Shown in pieces: positions 34,343 to 46,869 of a stretch of DNA of 64,000 nt (positions are counted from its first letter, which is position 1; every line of letters starts with the position of its first letter). A model generated the notes under the pieces. The model was not told the DNA's origin, ran no database searches, and saw only the letters and a list, made by a program, of their open reading frames with translations. Location: contig OZ231127.1 in NCBI GenBank assembly GCA_965153355.1, forward strand, positions 99,138,001 through 99,202,000, given 5' to 3'. The DNA is from Flaccisagitta enflata (lineage: Eukaryota > Chaetognatha > Sagittoidea > Aphragmophora). The position numbers and the translations under genes are program-made.

Positions 34343-35080
34343 TTGGAAGTAAAATCAGTGACCATTTTGAAGCTGTTGATCAGGGCTATCTTTTGCCTCC
34401 AAGCAGAGATTCATAGCTCTAACCGTTTGGATTCTACATCAAAAAGAGTGAGAACGTTGATTCTCAGGAATTGAAAAAAAAAATTGTGTAGAGGTACTTC
34501 ACTTCAAAATGACATTAAACTCTTTATCAAGACATGCCCTTACAGATGCAAGCAGTTTTTAAACTCTAAAAAGGTTATTCTAGATACTAGGCTGATAAAA
34601 ATGGTCATAATCTTATCAGATTTGAAATCAAACCATTCCTTCATCCAGCTTGGACTTTGATTTTTTCCAAGATAGTAGATAATGAGTAACCACCAAGGGT
34701 ATGCGCGATTGATGCAAATGAAGTTCCTACATGAGCAAGAGATCATTTAACTGCAAGAGCTTAGGATTAGGGTATTACCCTTCACTTTCAGAAAAGATTA
34801 TGTCAAGCGTTTTTTTAAGTTTTGAACAGAAGAATAGATGGAAAAAAAATTTTGACAGTTCTTTTGGTAAGCTTATTTTGCACTCTTTTTCTTTCTTTTT
34901 TTCGGCAGAATTTTGCAGTCATAGTTTTCTTCTAATTGCATGAGCGAGCTATATTTACAAACAGGGTACGACAAAGTGCGGGAGCACGGGAGCATTGCTC
35001 CAAGGCAGCCAGCTGTCTTGTAGGCAGCAGAGCAAAGAAAAGACGCGGTAAAACAGGAAAGATAGTCGCAAAAGCGTCAG
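34343..35080. other. Intergenic, unique sequence
   Basis: No gene or strong repeat recognised. 33940-34010 upstream has two copies of a 41-bp unit (AAGCTGATAAGCAGGGCTAG). Confidence 0.5.
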
Positions 35081-35082
35081 AT

Positions 35083-35695
35083 GGTCAGCGGTACCCGTTG
35101 CCCCTATGTGAGTGTATGTGGGTGGGTGGTGGTTAGAGGGGCAGCGGCCCCGAAGGGGCCTATGACCTATGCTGTTTTTATTTGAGCTTCAAGGCTGGAA
35201 TTAGGGCCTGGAGGCTGGGATTTGGGCCTCGAGACCAGAATTTGGGCTTTGAGACCAGGATTTGGGCCTCAAGACCAGGAATTGGGCCTCAAGGCTGGGA
35301 ATTGAGCCTCAAGGCTGGGATTTGAGTTTTAAGGCTGGGGTTTGAGCCTCAAGGCTAGGATTTGAGCCTTGAGGTTGAGATTTGAGCCTTGAGGCTGGGA
35401 TTTGAGCCTCCAGGCTGAGATTTGAGCCTTCAGGCTGAAATTTGAGCCTGCAGGCTGGGATTTGAGCTTCGAGGCTGGGATTTGAGCCTCCAGGCTGGGA
35501 TTTGAGCTTCTAGGCTGGGATTTGAGCCTCAAGGCTAGAATTTGGGCCTCAAGAGTAGGATTTGGGCCTCGAGACTAGGATTTGGGCCTCGAGGGGGGGG
35601 GGACGGAGAAGAAGAAGAAGAAGGAGAAGAAGGAGGAGAAGGAGAAAGTTTCCCATATGTGTAAAAACAGCATAGGTCAAAGGCCGCTGAAAAAA
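35083..35695 (+). mobile_element. Family 1 element, copy f (cargo: GGCTGGGATTTGAGCCT)
   Basis: A left arm with TGGTCAGCGGTACCCGTTGC and GGGGCAGCGGCCCCGAAGG, then a variant GACCTATGCTGTTTTTA. The inverse is AAAAACAGCATAGGTCAAAG near 35660. The cargo is a 16-17-bp array, GGCTGGGATTTGAGCCT, about 25 units, followed by GAAGAAG repeats. A related copy of the variant arm occurs near 42550. Confidence 0.65.
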
Positions 35696-35799
35696 GGAAA
35701 CAGGAAAAAAAGGAAAAAGAAAAAAAGAAAAAAAAGAGAAAAAGAAAGAAGAGAGAAAAAGAAAAAGAAAGAAAGAGAGAGAAAGAGAATTCAAGAGAA

Positions 35800-36028
35800 A
35801 ACAAGGCCGGATACATGGCTACCCCAGTCGCGTGCGGGTGGGCAGGGGCCATAATTGAGGTTACTCCATCATTTGGGCAGGAGCAGTGAGGCCAAAAATT
35901 GCAAAAACCCAAAAAAAGTAAAAGTGTGACGGACCGACCAATGGACTGACAGACCGACGGACGGACGGATGGACAGACCGACCGACCAACAAAGCAGCGT
36001 GTAGAGTCGCGTAGCATGCGACTAAAAA
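35800..36028 (+). mobile_element. Family 2 element (2A type)
   Basis: AACAAGGCCGGATACATGGC, CCAGTCGCGTGCGGGTGGGC, CTCCATCATTTGGGCAGGAG, a GACGGACGGACGGATGG tract and the hairpin AGTCGCGTAGCATGCGACT followed by AAAA. The body is the same as in the 25752 copy, in the opposite orientation. Confidence 0.8.
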
Positions 36029-36029
36029 A

Positions 36030-36365
36030 GAAGAAAGAAAACAACAAAGTTTTATCCTATTGCCTACAGAATATCTTATCAAGTGACTTTTATATCAAAA
36101 CATAAATTTGCTACAAAGTATTTTTTCATATGCAATGTATTTTTTTAGTCCTTTCTACATAAGCCACAAGGTTAAGTGATGAAAACAATGAGAACCTTTA
36201 AAACAATCCCTGTTTTGATTTTTTGCCATTTCAGTCTTACAAGAATCATACGCAAATTTTGTAGGCAGGAACCAGTAAAAAATTTTGTGCTCGTAGGCAG
36301 CAAAAAATTTTGTTGGACCCTGTTTACAAAACAAGGTCAACAAACCTTATTTGCATGGTAAAAGT
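36030..36365. other. Intergenic, unique sequence
   Basis: A short motif pair AAAAAATTTTGT / GCAGGAACCAGTAAAAAATT only. No gene seen. Confidence 0.5.
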
Positions 36366-36369
36366 AAAT

Positions 36370-36530
36370 AAGGAAATTAAGGTAATAAAGGTTATAAAGG
36401 TAATAAAGGTAATAAAGGTAATAAAGGTAATAAAGGTAATAAAGGTAATAAAGGTAATAAAGGTAATAAAGGTAATAAAGGTTATAAAGGTAATAAAGGT
36501 AATTAAGGTAATAAAAATAAGGAAACAAAG
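36370..36530 (+). repeat. 9-bp array GTAATAAAG
   Basis: About 16 units of GTAATAAAG, then a family 1 copy (36535-37172), then GTAATAAAG/GTAAAG resumes at 37175-37210. The family 1 copy therefore landed inside this array. Confidence 0.92.
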
Positions 36531-36534
36531 GTAA

Positions 36535-37172
36535 AGGTAAATAGCAGCCCAAAGGCAGTAAGTGGTCAGCAGTACCCCTGCCCTGCTTGAGGAGTGTGTG
36601 ATTCAAGTTGAGGGGGAGCAGGGCAGCAGCCCCGAAGGGGACAAAGTCCTGTAGAAAACATGGGGATTTTTCCATCCGTCCGTCCGTCCGTCCCCCCCCC
36701 GCCCCATCCTCAGGGCTTCATCTCCTTTGGGGCCTCTTCTGACCCAAATTCTGCCAAATGGCCCAAATCCAAGCAATATGGCCCAAATCTAAGCAAAATG
36801 GCCTAATTCAAGCAGTATGGGCCAAATCCAAGCAAAATGGCCCAAATCTGGTCAGAAATTAAGTATCAGAGGCCACAATATAGTTCAAAATGGTGGACCT
36901 CAGGCCAGGATTGGGGCTCTCTAGCCAAATACAGGCCAGATTTGGGCCATTTTGCTTGGATTTGGGCCATAATGCTTGAATTTGGGCCATTTTGCTTAGA
37001 TTTGGGCCGTATTGCTTGGATTTGGGCCATTTGGCAGAATTTGGGTCAGAATAGGCCCCAAAGGAGACGAAGCCCTGAGGATGGGGCGGGGGGGACATAC
37101 ATACGTACGTACGGACAAAATCCCCCTGTGTTTTACAGGACTTTGTCCCCTTCGGGGCCGCTGCCCAAAAAG
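36535..37172 (+). mobile_element. Family 1 element, copy g
   Basis: Shares the left border AGCAGCCCAAAGGCAGTAAG with the copy at 5738 and ends in CGGGGCCGCTGCCCAAAAAG. The cargo is a palindromic set: GGGCCAAATCCAAGC units up to about 36850, then their inverse GGATTTGGGCCATTTTG to about 37060. The internal ends are flanked by TCATCTCCTTTGGGG and its inverse. Confidence 0.7.
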
Positions 37173-37369
37173 GTAAAGGTAATAAAGGTAAAGGTAATAA
37201 AGGTAAAAGGTTTCTAAAGTACTTAACCTACCCTAAAGTACCCTTAAGTACCCTAAACGACCATAAAGTACCCAAAATTTCCTTAAGTATCCAAAACTAC
37301 CAAAAGTAACCTATAGTACCCTAAAGTACCCCAAAGTACCTTAAAGTACGTTTAAAATGAAGATTTAGG

Positions 37370-37500
37370 CTGCACTGCACTACACTACACTGCACTGCAC
37401 TGCAATGCACTGCACCACACAGCACTGCAATGCACTGCACTGCATAGCAATGCACTGCACTACACGGCAATGCACTGCACTACACTGCACTGTACTCTCC
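37370..37500 (+). repeat. CACTGCA repeat
   Basis: Imperfect CTGCACTACA/CTGCACTGCA repeats, preceded by CCTAAAGTACC units (37215-37350). Non-coding. Confidence 0.85.
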
Positions 37501-37557
37501 ATCATGAAATTTTTTTTCAAGCAATAATTTTTGCTTTGTTGATTATGAGAGAGGTAA

Positions 37558-37886
37558 ACAAGGCCAGATACACGGCTACCCCAGTTGCCTGCGGGTGGCA
37601 GGAGCTGTATTTCAGGTCACTTGATTATTTGGGCAGGAGCAGTGAAGACAAAGATGACAAAAAAAAATCAAGTGTGACGGACGGATTGACGGACGAACTG
37701 ATGGATGGACAAATTGACAGACAGATGGACGGAAGGACGGACGGACAGACAGACGGATGGACAGACAGACAGACAGATGGACGGACGGACAGATGGACGG
37801 ATGGAAGGATGGACCAACAGACGGACCTACCGACAAAGCAGGGTGTGGACTCGACACTGTAGAGTCGCGTAGCACCAAACTGAAAA
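37558..37886 (+). mobile_element. Family 2 element (2A type) with long GACAGACGGATGG tract
   Basis: AACAAGGCCAGATACACGGC, AGTTGCCTGCGGGTGGC and GGGCAGGAGCAGTGAAGAC, then about 150 bp of GACGGATGGACAGAC repeats, GCAGGGTGTGGACTCG and TAGAGTCGCGTAGCACCAAA. The hairpin's second arm is damaged. A second, inverted family 2 copy starts at 37935. Confidence 0.68.
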
Positions 37887-37934
37887 TTGAGCAAAATGTT
37901 CTGTTTTTTAAGTCCTGCACACGCAACTAATAAG

Positions 37935-38472
37935 TCGCGTGCTACGCGACTCTACACCCCGCTTTGTCCGTTGGTCGGTCGGTCAGTCGGTTGGTCCGTC
38001 ATACTTTACTTTTTTATTCGTTTTAATCCTACTAACTCATTTTAAGTCAATTAGGTCATTTAAAGTCAAAGTAGATCATATTAAGTCATTTTAGGTCATT
38101 TAAAGTCGGATTAAGTCAATTTAAGTTATTTGAAACATTGTAATAGTTTTCATCATTTTAGTGATTTTAGGTCAATTTAAGTCAATTAAGGTCAGTTAAG
38201 TATGATATAAGTTATTCTAGGTCAATTTAAGTCATTTTAGGTCAATTTAAGTCAATTCAAGTCATTTTTTTTTTTAGTCACTAAGTCATCCTAGCCATTT
38301 TAGATCAATTCAAGTCAATTTACGTCATTTTAAGTCATTTTAGGTCATTTTGAATCATTTTAAGTCATCTTTGGTCAAATAAATTCAATGAGAGTCATTT
38401 TAGTGATGGGTTCATGTAATAAAGTAATTATTTAAGTCTCGCACGCGACTTAAAGGTGTGGGCCTTGTTTTT
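37935..38472 (-). mobile_element. Family 2 element (2B type, inverted), cargo AAGTCATTTTAGGTC
   Basis: Hairpin AGTCGCGTGCTACGCGACT, CTACACCCCGCTTTGTCCG, a TTGGTCGGTCGGTCAGTCGG tract, about 380 bp of AATTTAAGTCATTTTAGGTC repeats, TCTCGCACGCGACTTAAAGG and GGGCCTTGTT. Near-identical in plan to the copy at 9988, inverted. Confidence 0.8.
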
Positions 38473-39739
38473 AGAAAATCTTGGTATCATACTGTGGGTT
38501 TGTCATGCAAAACTTCAATTTTCAGTCATGGATAGGCGAGGATCAGCAAATCATTGAAAATAGTGCATTTTTAGGAGCAAAATCACCTATTTTATAGGTT
38601 TTTTTGACCAAGTTGTCACTATCCGTTACATGCACAAGTTGGGCTATGTTGAAAAAAAAAAAAATAATAACGAGGCTAAAAAAGACTCTATCTTGTGTAA
38701 AAAAACCTGGGGAATCCAACCGTGACCTTTTTAGAGCCCTACGGGGGGGGGGGGCGTTTGGAAACGGCCAAAAAAAAAACCCACCCAAAAATGGCTATTT
38801 TTGGGTATTTTTGGCCAAAATTTGGTACTTAAGTGGAGGCCAAGTGTTTAAATTCATAGTTGGGGACACTTCAAGATGTAAGAGACTAGTAAAACAAGAA
38901 TCATGATGATGAGGCTATCGTGGGGTACCTAAAAAGGCCCAAAAAGGGCCCCTAAACACTACTCTGTATTTGCACCTTGTACTTTAAACTAGGAGTACTG
39001 CCACTTTTATGACGGTTTCTGGTGGTCCAACCCATGTGTAATCCATGGCAAATGAGTGCAAAAAATTTCCCAGAGCGCTTTTTGAAATATTCACATTTTT
39101 TAATTTCATGAAGTACAGGTCATTGAATTTCTCATTTTTTGGACAATCAACCTTGTTTTGCTTATAACTTTTAAACGAATCAAGCTAGAAATGCCAGATT
39201 GGTCTCATTTTAAAGATCTCTTCAAGATCTTTCCAACCGTCACCAATTTTTTGTAAATCCGTTCAAAAACAACTGAGATATAACTTGTCAAACATAAGCA
39301 ATTTCATGGGGATTGTGGACAAGTTTCCAGGTTGTGGAATTTTTCTCATTTTTGGAACAATTTACTTGTTTTGCTTGTAACTTTTGATTGAATCAAGCTA
39401 GAATTGCCAGATTGGTCCCATTTTAAAGAATTTTTGAAGCTCTTTCAAACTGTCACAAATTTTTTGTGAATCCGTTTAGGAATGGCTGAGTTTTGACTTG
39501 TCAAACATGAGCAATATTATGGTGATTTGAAGCAAATTTTCCCACCACCTTTTTCACAGTCTTATTTTGACTTTAGATGCCTTCTTCGCTCCTTACATCA
39601 GTTTAAAAGTCATTATATGTATGTCAGTTCATCTATTGGTCTGTCAGTTAGTCTATAAGTCTTTGGAAAGGGCTGATTTGATAATAGAGAGGGTCGATAA
39701 GAGGCTTGACAGTGCTGATTTGAAGCTTGGGAGGGCAGA

Positions 39740-42530
39740 ATTGAGGTATGAAAGGGCTGAATTGAGGTATGATAAGGCTGAATGGAAGTTTGAGAAGGCT
39801 GAATTGAGGACTAAGAAGGCTGACCCGAGGAGGGGGGATGAACAAATAGAAGGAACCAGGCGCTTAAAAACAATGTGGTCAGTGATACTTTATAGGCAGC
39901 TGTCCCTAAGGGGACAAACTCCTGTAGAACACAGTGGACTTTCGTTGGTCCATCCGTCCTTCCATCCATTTGTCTGTATTTTGGTCACCCCCATCAAGAA
40001 TCTAGCCTTCTAGGCCTGGAATAAGCCCTCCAAGGCCTGGAATAAGCCCTCCAAAGCCTGAATTCTGCCCTCTCAAGCCTGAAATCTGCCCTCTCAGACC
40101 CATAATTTGCCCTCTTAGGCAAAGTATCTTCCCTCACAGGCTTCAAATTTGCCAACTCAGGCCTAAAATTTGTCCTCACAGGTTTCAAATGTGCCCTCTT
40201 AGGCCTGAAATCTGCCCTCTCAGGCCTCAAATCTGATTTCTCAGGCCTCACATCAACCTCCAGAACTCAGATCTGCTATCTCAGGCCTCTAATCTGTTCC
40301 TGGCCTAAGATCAGCCCTCTCAGGCTTTCAATTTGCCCTTGCAGACTTACAATCATTAATTATTCATCAGGTCTCAAAGCACCTATCTCAAGCCTCAGAG
40401 TGAAGATAATGACAAATGGACTGACAGATGGACACATGGAAGTTCCCTTGTGTTCTACTAGACTTAATCCCCTTCGGGGCAGCTTCCCTGCTTCCTCTCA
40501 CTCCAACTCACAATCATGTAAAGCCGAGCAATGGGTATCGCTGACCACATATTACTCTTGAGTGAGAGGGAGCAGGGCAGAGGCGTAAATTGGGACACAG
40601 AGGGACTTTTGCTCACCCAGATGAGGTACTCAAGAGAGCTGATCAGGGTTGTTTGATGGCCTGCAAGCCTCTTTAAGGTTAATTTTGGGTCTGTGAAAGT
40701 CAACTTGGCCAATTTGAAGGCTGAGAGGGCTGATTGCAAGCTGAGCTGGCAGATTTGATGCTTGAGAAGGCTGGTTTGAAGCCTGAGGGGACTGAATTTT
40801 AGCCTGAGGGGACTGATTTGAAGCCTGAGAGGGCTGATTTTGTACCTGAGAGGCTCAGAGGCCTGAGTTGGTGCCTGAGAAGACTAATTTGAGGGCTGAG
40901 AGGGCTGATTAGAAGCCCAACTGCGCTGATTTGAGGACACAGATTGTTGATTCAAGGCCAGAGTGCTGTTTTGAGGCCAGAGAGGGCTGATCTGAGGCAT
41001 GTTAGGGCAGAGTTGAAGCTTGAGAGGGCTAAGTTGAGGTCTGAAAGGGATAATTTGAGGGCTGATAGAGTAGGGACTTTTGTTTGTTTGTTCGTCCGTC
41101 CGTCCATCCGTCTTTCCGTCCATTCATCTGTCCATCCATCTGTCTGTCTGTCCGTCTGTTCATCCGTCTATCTGTCCCCCCCAGCCCTCTCAGACCTGAA
41201 ATCTGCCCTCTCAGGTCTAAAATCTACCCTCTCAGGCCTAAAAGCTGCCCTCTCAGATTTAAGGCCTGAGAGGGCCTGAGATGGCAGATTTCAGACGTGA
41301 GAGGGCAGATTTTAGGCCCGAGAGGGTAGATCCAATGCCTGAGAAGGCAGATTCAAGACCTTAGGGGACAGATTTCAGGCCTGAGAGGGTCTGAGAGGGC
41401 AGATTTTAGGCCTGAGAGGGCAGATTTTGGGTCTGAGAGGGCAGATTCAAGGCCTGTGAGGGCAGATTCAAGGCCTGAGAGGGCAGATTCAAGGCCTGAG
41501 AAGGCAGATTCAAGGCCTTAGAGGCCAGATTTTAGGCCTGAGAGGGTAGATTTCAGCCCTGGAAGAGCATATTTCAGGCCTGAAGGGGCCCACGGGGGGG
41601 GGGGGACGAACAAACAAACAAACAAACAAACAAACAACCAAAAGTCCCCTGTGTTCTACAGGACTTCGTCCCCTTCGGGGCCGCTGCCCAAAAACAAAGG
41701 TCCCATGTTTGACAGACTACCCAACAGGTCACTCAAGCGTCATATGGTCACCTCCATCTCACTCAAGAGAAAAATGTGGTCAGCAATACCCATTGCTCTG
41801 CTTTACATGATTGTGAGTTGGAGTGAGATGAAGCAGGGCAGCTGCCCCAAAGGAGATAAAGTCCAGTAGAACACAGGGGAACTTTCATGCATCCATCTGT
41901 CAGTCCATTTGTCATTATCTTCATTCTGAGGCTTAAGATGGCTGCTTTGAGACCTGAGGTGATTGATAAGTGATTGTAAATCTGCCTGGGCAAATTGAAA
42001 GCCTGAGAGGGCTGATCTTAGGCCAGGAACAAATTAGAGGCCCAAGAAAGCAGATCTGAGTTCTGGAGGTTGATGTGAGGCCAGAGAAGTCTGATTTAAG
42101 GCCTAAGAGGGCAGATTTCAGGCCTAAGAGGGCAGATTTGTAACCTGTGAGGGAAGATACTATGCCTGAGAGGGCAAATCAAAAGCATGAGAGGGCAAAT
42201 TATGGGTCTAAGAGAGCAGATTTCAAGCTTGAGAGGGCAGAATTCAGGCCTTGGAGGGCTTATTCCAGGCCCAGGAGGCTAGATTCTTGATGGGGGTGAC
42301 CAAAATACAGACAAATGGATGGAAGGTTGGATGGACCAACGAAAGTCCACTGTGTTTTACAGGAGTTTGTCCCCTTAGGGACCGCTACCTATAAAGTATC
42401 ATTGACCACATTGCCCTTAAGCGCCTGGTTCCTTCCATTTGTTCATACCCCTCCTCTGGTCAGCCTTCTTACTCCTCAATTCAGCCTTCTCAAACCTCAA
42501 TTCAGCCTTATCATACCTCAAGTCAGCCCT
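39740..42530. repeat. Core of the palindrome: family 1-like arms with AGGCCTGAGAGGGC arrays
   Basis: Both sides contain family 1 arms (AACTCCTGTAGAACACAGTG at 39909, inverse at 42345; GGGTATCGCTGACCACATA at 40532, inverse TGTGGTCAGCAATACCCATT at 41776) and long arrays of 20-21-bp units such as AGGCCTGAGAGGGCAGATTT. Units on the left face the opposite way to those on the right. Several family 1 copies or one much enlarged copy. Individual borders cannot be drawn with confidence. Confidence 0.6.
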
Positions 42531-42534
42531 TTTG

Positions 42535-43095
42535 GGCAGCGGCCCCGAAGGGGTCGATGACCTATGCTTTCATACATGTGGGGAATTTTCTCCTTCTCCT
42601 TCTTCTCCTTCTCCGTCCCCCCCCAACCCAAATCCTACTTTGAGGCCCAAAAGCCAGCCTCAAGGTCCAAATCCTATCCTTGAGGCCCAAATCCCATTCT
42701 TGAGGCCAAAATCTCATCCTTGAGGCCCAAATCCCAGCCTCAAGGCCTAAATCCCAGTTTGAGGCCCAAATCGAAGCCTCACGGCCCAAGACCTAACATC
42801 AAGATCCAAATCCTATACGCAGGGCCCAAATCCCAGCCTCAAGGCCCTAATCCCAGCCTGAAGACCTAAATCTTAGCCACAAGGCCAAAATCCCAGTCTC
42901 AAGGCCCAAATTCCCACCCATAGTGCTAGCCCTAAGGCCCCAATCTCAATTGCCAAAATGCCAGCCCTAAGGCCCCAATCCCAATTGCTAAAAGGAGGAG
43001 ATAATTCCGGGGCCGCTGCCCTGCTCCCTCCCTCAGCCTTAATCACAACTTACTTGGGCAGGGCACGGGTGCCACTGATCATCTAACGCTTTTGC
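42535..43095 (+). mobile_element. Family 1 element, copy i (cargo: CCTTGAGGCCCAAATCC)
   Basis: Starts with GGGCAGCGGCCCCGAAGGG and GACCTATGC. The cargo is an array of about 17 bp, CTTGAGGCCCAAATCCCA. It ends with GGGGCCGCTGCCCTGC and a degenerate GGGCACGGGTGCCACTGATC. It is contained in the right arm of the large palindrome. Confidence 0.6.
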
Positions 43096-45067
43096 GACTA
43101 TTATACCTCAATTGACAATGCTGCCCTCCCAAGCTTCAAATCAGCACTGTCAAGCCTCTAATCAACCCTCTCTATTATCAAATCAGCCCTTTCCAAAGGC
43201 CAACAGACTGACTGACAGACTACAATAGATGAACTGACATACACATAATGACTTTTAAACAGATGTAAGGAGCGAAGGAGGTATATAAAGTAAAAAATAA
43301 GGCTGAAAAAGATGGTGGGAAAATCGCTCCAAATCATCATAATATTGCTCATGTTTGACAAGTCAAAACTCAGCCATTTCTTAACGGATTCACAAAAAAT
43401 TTGTGACAGTTTGAAAGAGCTTCAAAAATTCTTTAAAATGGGACCAATCTGGCAATTCTAGCTTAATTCGTTCAAAAGTTACAAGCAAAACAAGTAAATT
43501 GTTCCAAAAATGTGAAAAATTCCACAACCAGGAAAATTGTCCACAATCCCCATGAAATTGCTTATGTTTGACAAGTTATATCTCAGTTGTTTTTGAACGG
43601 ATTTACAAAAAATCGGTGACGGTTTGAAAGATCTTGAAGAGATCTTCAAAATGGGACCAATCTGGCATTTCTAGTTTCATTTGTTTAAAAGTTATTAGCA
43701 AAACAAGGTTGATTGTTCAAAAAATGGGAAAATTCAATGATCTGTACTTCATGAAAGTAAAAAATGTGAATATTTCAAAAAGCGCTCTGGGAAATTTTTT
43801 GCACTCATTTGCCATGGATTACACATGGGTTGGACCACCAGAAACCGTCATAAAAGTGGCAGTACTCCTAGTTTAAAGTACAAGGTGCAAATACAGAGTA
43901 GTGTAAAGCAAAAAAAAATAGTTTTATTTTCATTGTGACTACAAATAAGATTGGAATGCCTTCATATTTGAAATGAAAGTTCCTAATAAATGCAACTACC
44001 ATCATGTAAAAATTTGTGGCCCTCCTTAAATGGCGTCATAGGAAAATTTGGCCAAAAAAACCAAAAATCGCTCAAAAAAAATCAGGTTTTTGAGTTCATT
44101 GACCTAAAGACCATATTTAATGGTCAGGGTGCCCCAATTTTTTTTTCTCTTTTGCTAAAATGAGATGTTAGGAGGCTCTAAAAAAAATTTCAGGCCATAT
44201 TTCCAAAAAATGGCTGAGATATGACCATTTGAAGTGACATGGTAAAACTGAAAAAAGGCGAAAATGGCCATTTGTTGGGATTCTTGGACAAAATTTTGTA
44301 CAAAAAGGGTTCCCAATAGTTTTAATTCATAGTTGGGGACACTTCAAGATGTAAGAGACAAGGAAAACGAGAAACATAATGATAGGCTATTGTGGGGTAC
44401 CTAAAGAGGCCCAAAAAGGGGCCCTAAAGCAAAAAAAAAAGTTTTTTTCATTGTGGCTACAAAAATTATTAGAATGCCTTAAAATTTGAAATGGAAGTTC
44501 CTAATAAATGCAACTAACACCATGTAAAAATTTGTGGCCCTACTTAAACGGCTTCATAAGAGAAATTGGCCTCAAAAACCAAAAATCGCTCAAAAAAATC
44601 AGGTTTTTGAGTTCATTGACCTAAAAACAATACTTAAAGGTACCCCATTTTTTTTTCTATTTTGCTAATATAACATGTTGGGAGGTTGCAAAAAAAATTG
44701 CAGGCCATATTTCCAAAAAATGGCTAAGGTATGACCATTTTAAGTGATGTGGTAAAACTGAAAAACGGCAAAACTGGCCATTTTTGGATATTCTTTGAAA
44801 CTATTCAGTACAAAAATAGGTCCCAATAGTTTAAATTTATAGTTGGGGACACTTCAAGATATAAGAGACTAGGAAAATAAGGATCATGACGATGGGGCTA
44901 TTGTTGGGCACCTAAAAAGGCCCAAAAAGGGCCCCTAAAGCCAAAAACAAATATTTTTTTTCATCATGGCTAAAAGAATGATTGGAATGCCTTCAAATTT
45001 GAAATGGAAGTTCCTAATTAATGTAACTACCATCATGTAAAATTTTTTTGGCCGTCCTTAAATTTGG

Positions 45068-45190
45068 CCACAAAAACCCAAAAGGGGTTTTTGGCTTCAC
45101 TGCTCCTGCCCAAATGATCTGGTGACCTCAATTATGGCCCCTGCCCACCCGCACGCGACTGGGGTAGCCGTGTATCCAGCCTTGTTTTGT
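45068..45190 (-). mobile_element. Family 2 element (2A type, inverted), hairpin end missing
   Basis: Contains CACTGCTCCTGCCCAAATG, TGACCTCAATTATGGCCCCT, CCACCCGCACGCGACTGG and GTGTATCCAGCCTTGTTT. The repeat tract and hairpin are absent. Truncated copy. Confidence 0.65.
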
Positions 45191-45287
45191 CCAGTGTTAC
45201 CAAATTATTTCTGATATTCACATCTAAGCCATTTTTTTGAACTATGGAATGAAATTTTTTAGGAACCTCAGAAGATGTTAAATAAAC

Positions 45288-45486
45288 AAGGCTGGATACA
45301 CGGCTACCGAAGTCGCGTGGTGGGCAGGGCCATATTTGAGCCACTCCATCATTTAAGCAGGAGCCAGGCAAGACCGCAAAAACAAAAAGAGTAAAGTAGA
45401 CGGACGGACCGACGGATGGACGGACGGACGGACCGACGGACCGACAAAGCGGGTTGTAGAGTTGGAGCGTAGCAAGCGACTAAAAA
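45288..45486 (+). mobile_element. Family 2 element (2A type), decayed hairpin
   Basis: AACAAGGCTGGATACACGGC, AAGTCGCGTGGTGGGCAGG, CCACTCCATCATTTAAGCAG, a GACGGACGGACCGACGG tract and GGTTGTAGAGTTGGAGCGTA. The hairpin is disrupted by an insertion in one arm. Confidence 0.65.
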
Positions 45487-45597
45487 AAAGAATGGGAGTC
45501 TCTGACCTTAGAATATTTTTAGTCGCAGACAGGCGACTACACCTTGCCGTGTTGGTCGGTAAGTCGGTAACAAATTTTGTTGAATTCTGAATGGTTT

Positions 45598-45795
45598 TTG
45601 GTCGCGTGCTACGCGACTCTACACCCCGCTTTGTTGGTCCGTCAGTCTGTCCATCCGTCAGTCCGTCACACTTCCCTTTTTTTTTTTTTTGCTGTCTTTG
45701 TCCTCACTGCTCCTGCCCAAGTGATCAAATGACCTCAAATACAGCCCCTGCCCACCCACACGCGATTGGGGTAGCCATGTATCCGACCTTGTTGC
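45598..45795 (-). mobile_element. Family 2 element (2A type, inverted)
   Basis: The partner hairpin GTCGCGTGCTACGCGACT, CTACACCCCGCTTTGTTGG, a short GTCCGTCAGTC tract, CACTGCTCCTGCCCAAGTG, CCACACGCGATTGGGGTAG and CCGACCTTGTT. Confidence 0.75.
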
Positions 45796-46869
45796 ATTAC
45801 CGACTGGATTGCTGTGTATCCGGCCTTGTTTGAATTAAAAAATGTGATTTTTTTTTAGCAATTTTACTGTTTTAAGGCCAAATTTCCCCATGAAGCCATG
45901 TGAGGAGGGCCACAAAATTTTACATAGTGGTAGTTATATCATTTTGGAACTTCCATTTCAAATTTAAAGGCATTCCAATCATTTTTGTAGCCACAATGAA
46001 AAAAAAAAATTTTTTTGCTTTAGGGGCCCTTTTTGGGCCTTTTTAGGTACCCCACAATAGCCCCATCATAATGATTTTGTTTTCCTAGTCTCTCACATCT
46101 TGATGTGTCCCCAATTATGAATTAAAACTATTGGGACCCCTTTTTGTCCTCAATTTTTTCTAAGAATCTTAAAAAATGGCCATTTTTGCCATTTTCCAAT
46201 TTTACCACGTCACTTCAAATGGTCATATCTCATTTCTTGGAAACATGACCTGAAATTTTTTTTGGAACCTTTAAACATCTTATATTTGCAAAAAAAAAAA
46301 AAATTTGGTACCCTGACCTTAAAATGTTGTTTTTAGGTCAATGAACTCAAAAATCTTATTTTTTTGGAGCTATTTTTGGTTTTTGTGGCCAAATTTTCCT
46401 ATGAAGCCATTTAAGGAGGGCCACAAATTTTTGCATGATGGTAGTTGCATTTATACGGAACTTCCATTTCAAATTTGAAGGCATTCCAGAAATTCTTTTG
46501 GCCTCAATGAAAAAAAAACTATTAATTTTTCGCTTTAGGGACCCTTTTTGGGCCTTTTTATGTACCCCACAATAGCCCCATCATCATGATTCTTGTTTTA
46601 CTAGTCTCTTACATCTTGAAGTGTCCCCAATTATGAAATTAAACACTTGGCCTCCATTTAAGTACCAAATTTTGGCCAAAAATACCCAAAAATAGCCATT
46701 TTTGGGTGTTTTTTGGGGGCCGTTTCTAAACGCCCCCGCGTAGGGCTCTAAAAATGTCATGGTTGGATTCCCCAGGTTTTTTTGCACATATTGAGTCTTT
46801 TTTAGCCTCGTTACTCAATTTTTTTTTTTTGCGACTAGAAATAATAACTTGTGCATGTAACAGATTATA

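Larger units (their letters stand above)
43905..46560. repeat. About 500-bp repeats (GCCCCTAAAGC ... AAATTTGGCCA), two orientations
   Basis: A unit with TTCATTGTGGCTACAAA, GGAATGCCTTCAAATTTGAA, ATGCAACTACCATCATGTAA, GAGTTCATTGACCTAAA and TTTATAGTTGGGGACACTTC starts near 43905, 44430 and 44935 in one orientation. It recurs at about 45840-46560 in the other. The third and fourth are broken by family 2 copies. Non-coding. Confidence 0.7.

Noticed and set aside
36837-37217. Plus-strand frame with repeated LGHFAWIWAI-like sequence
   Set aside because: Translation of the GGATTTGGGCCATTTTG cargo of a family 1 copy.
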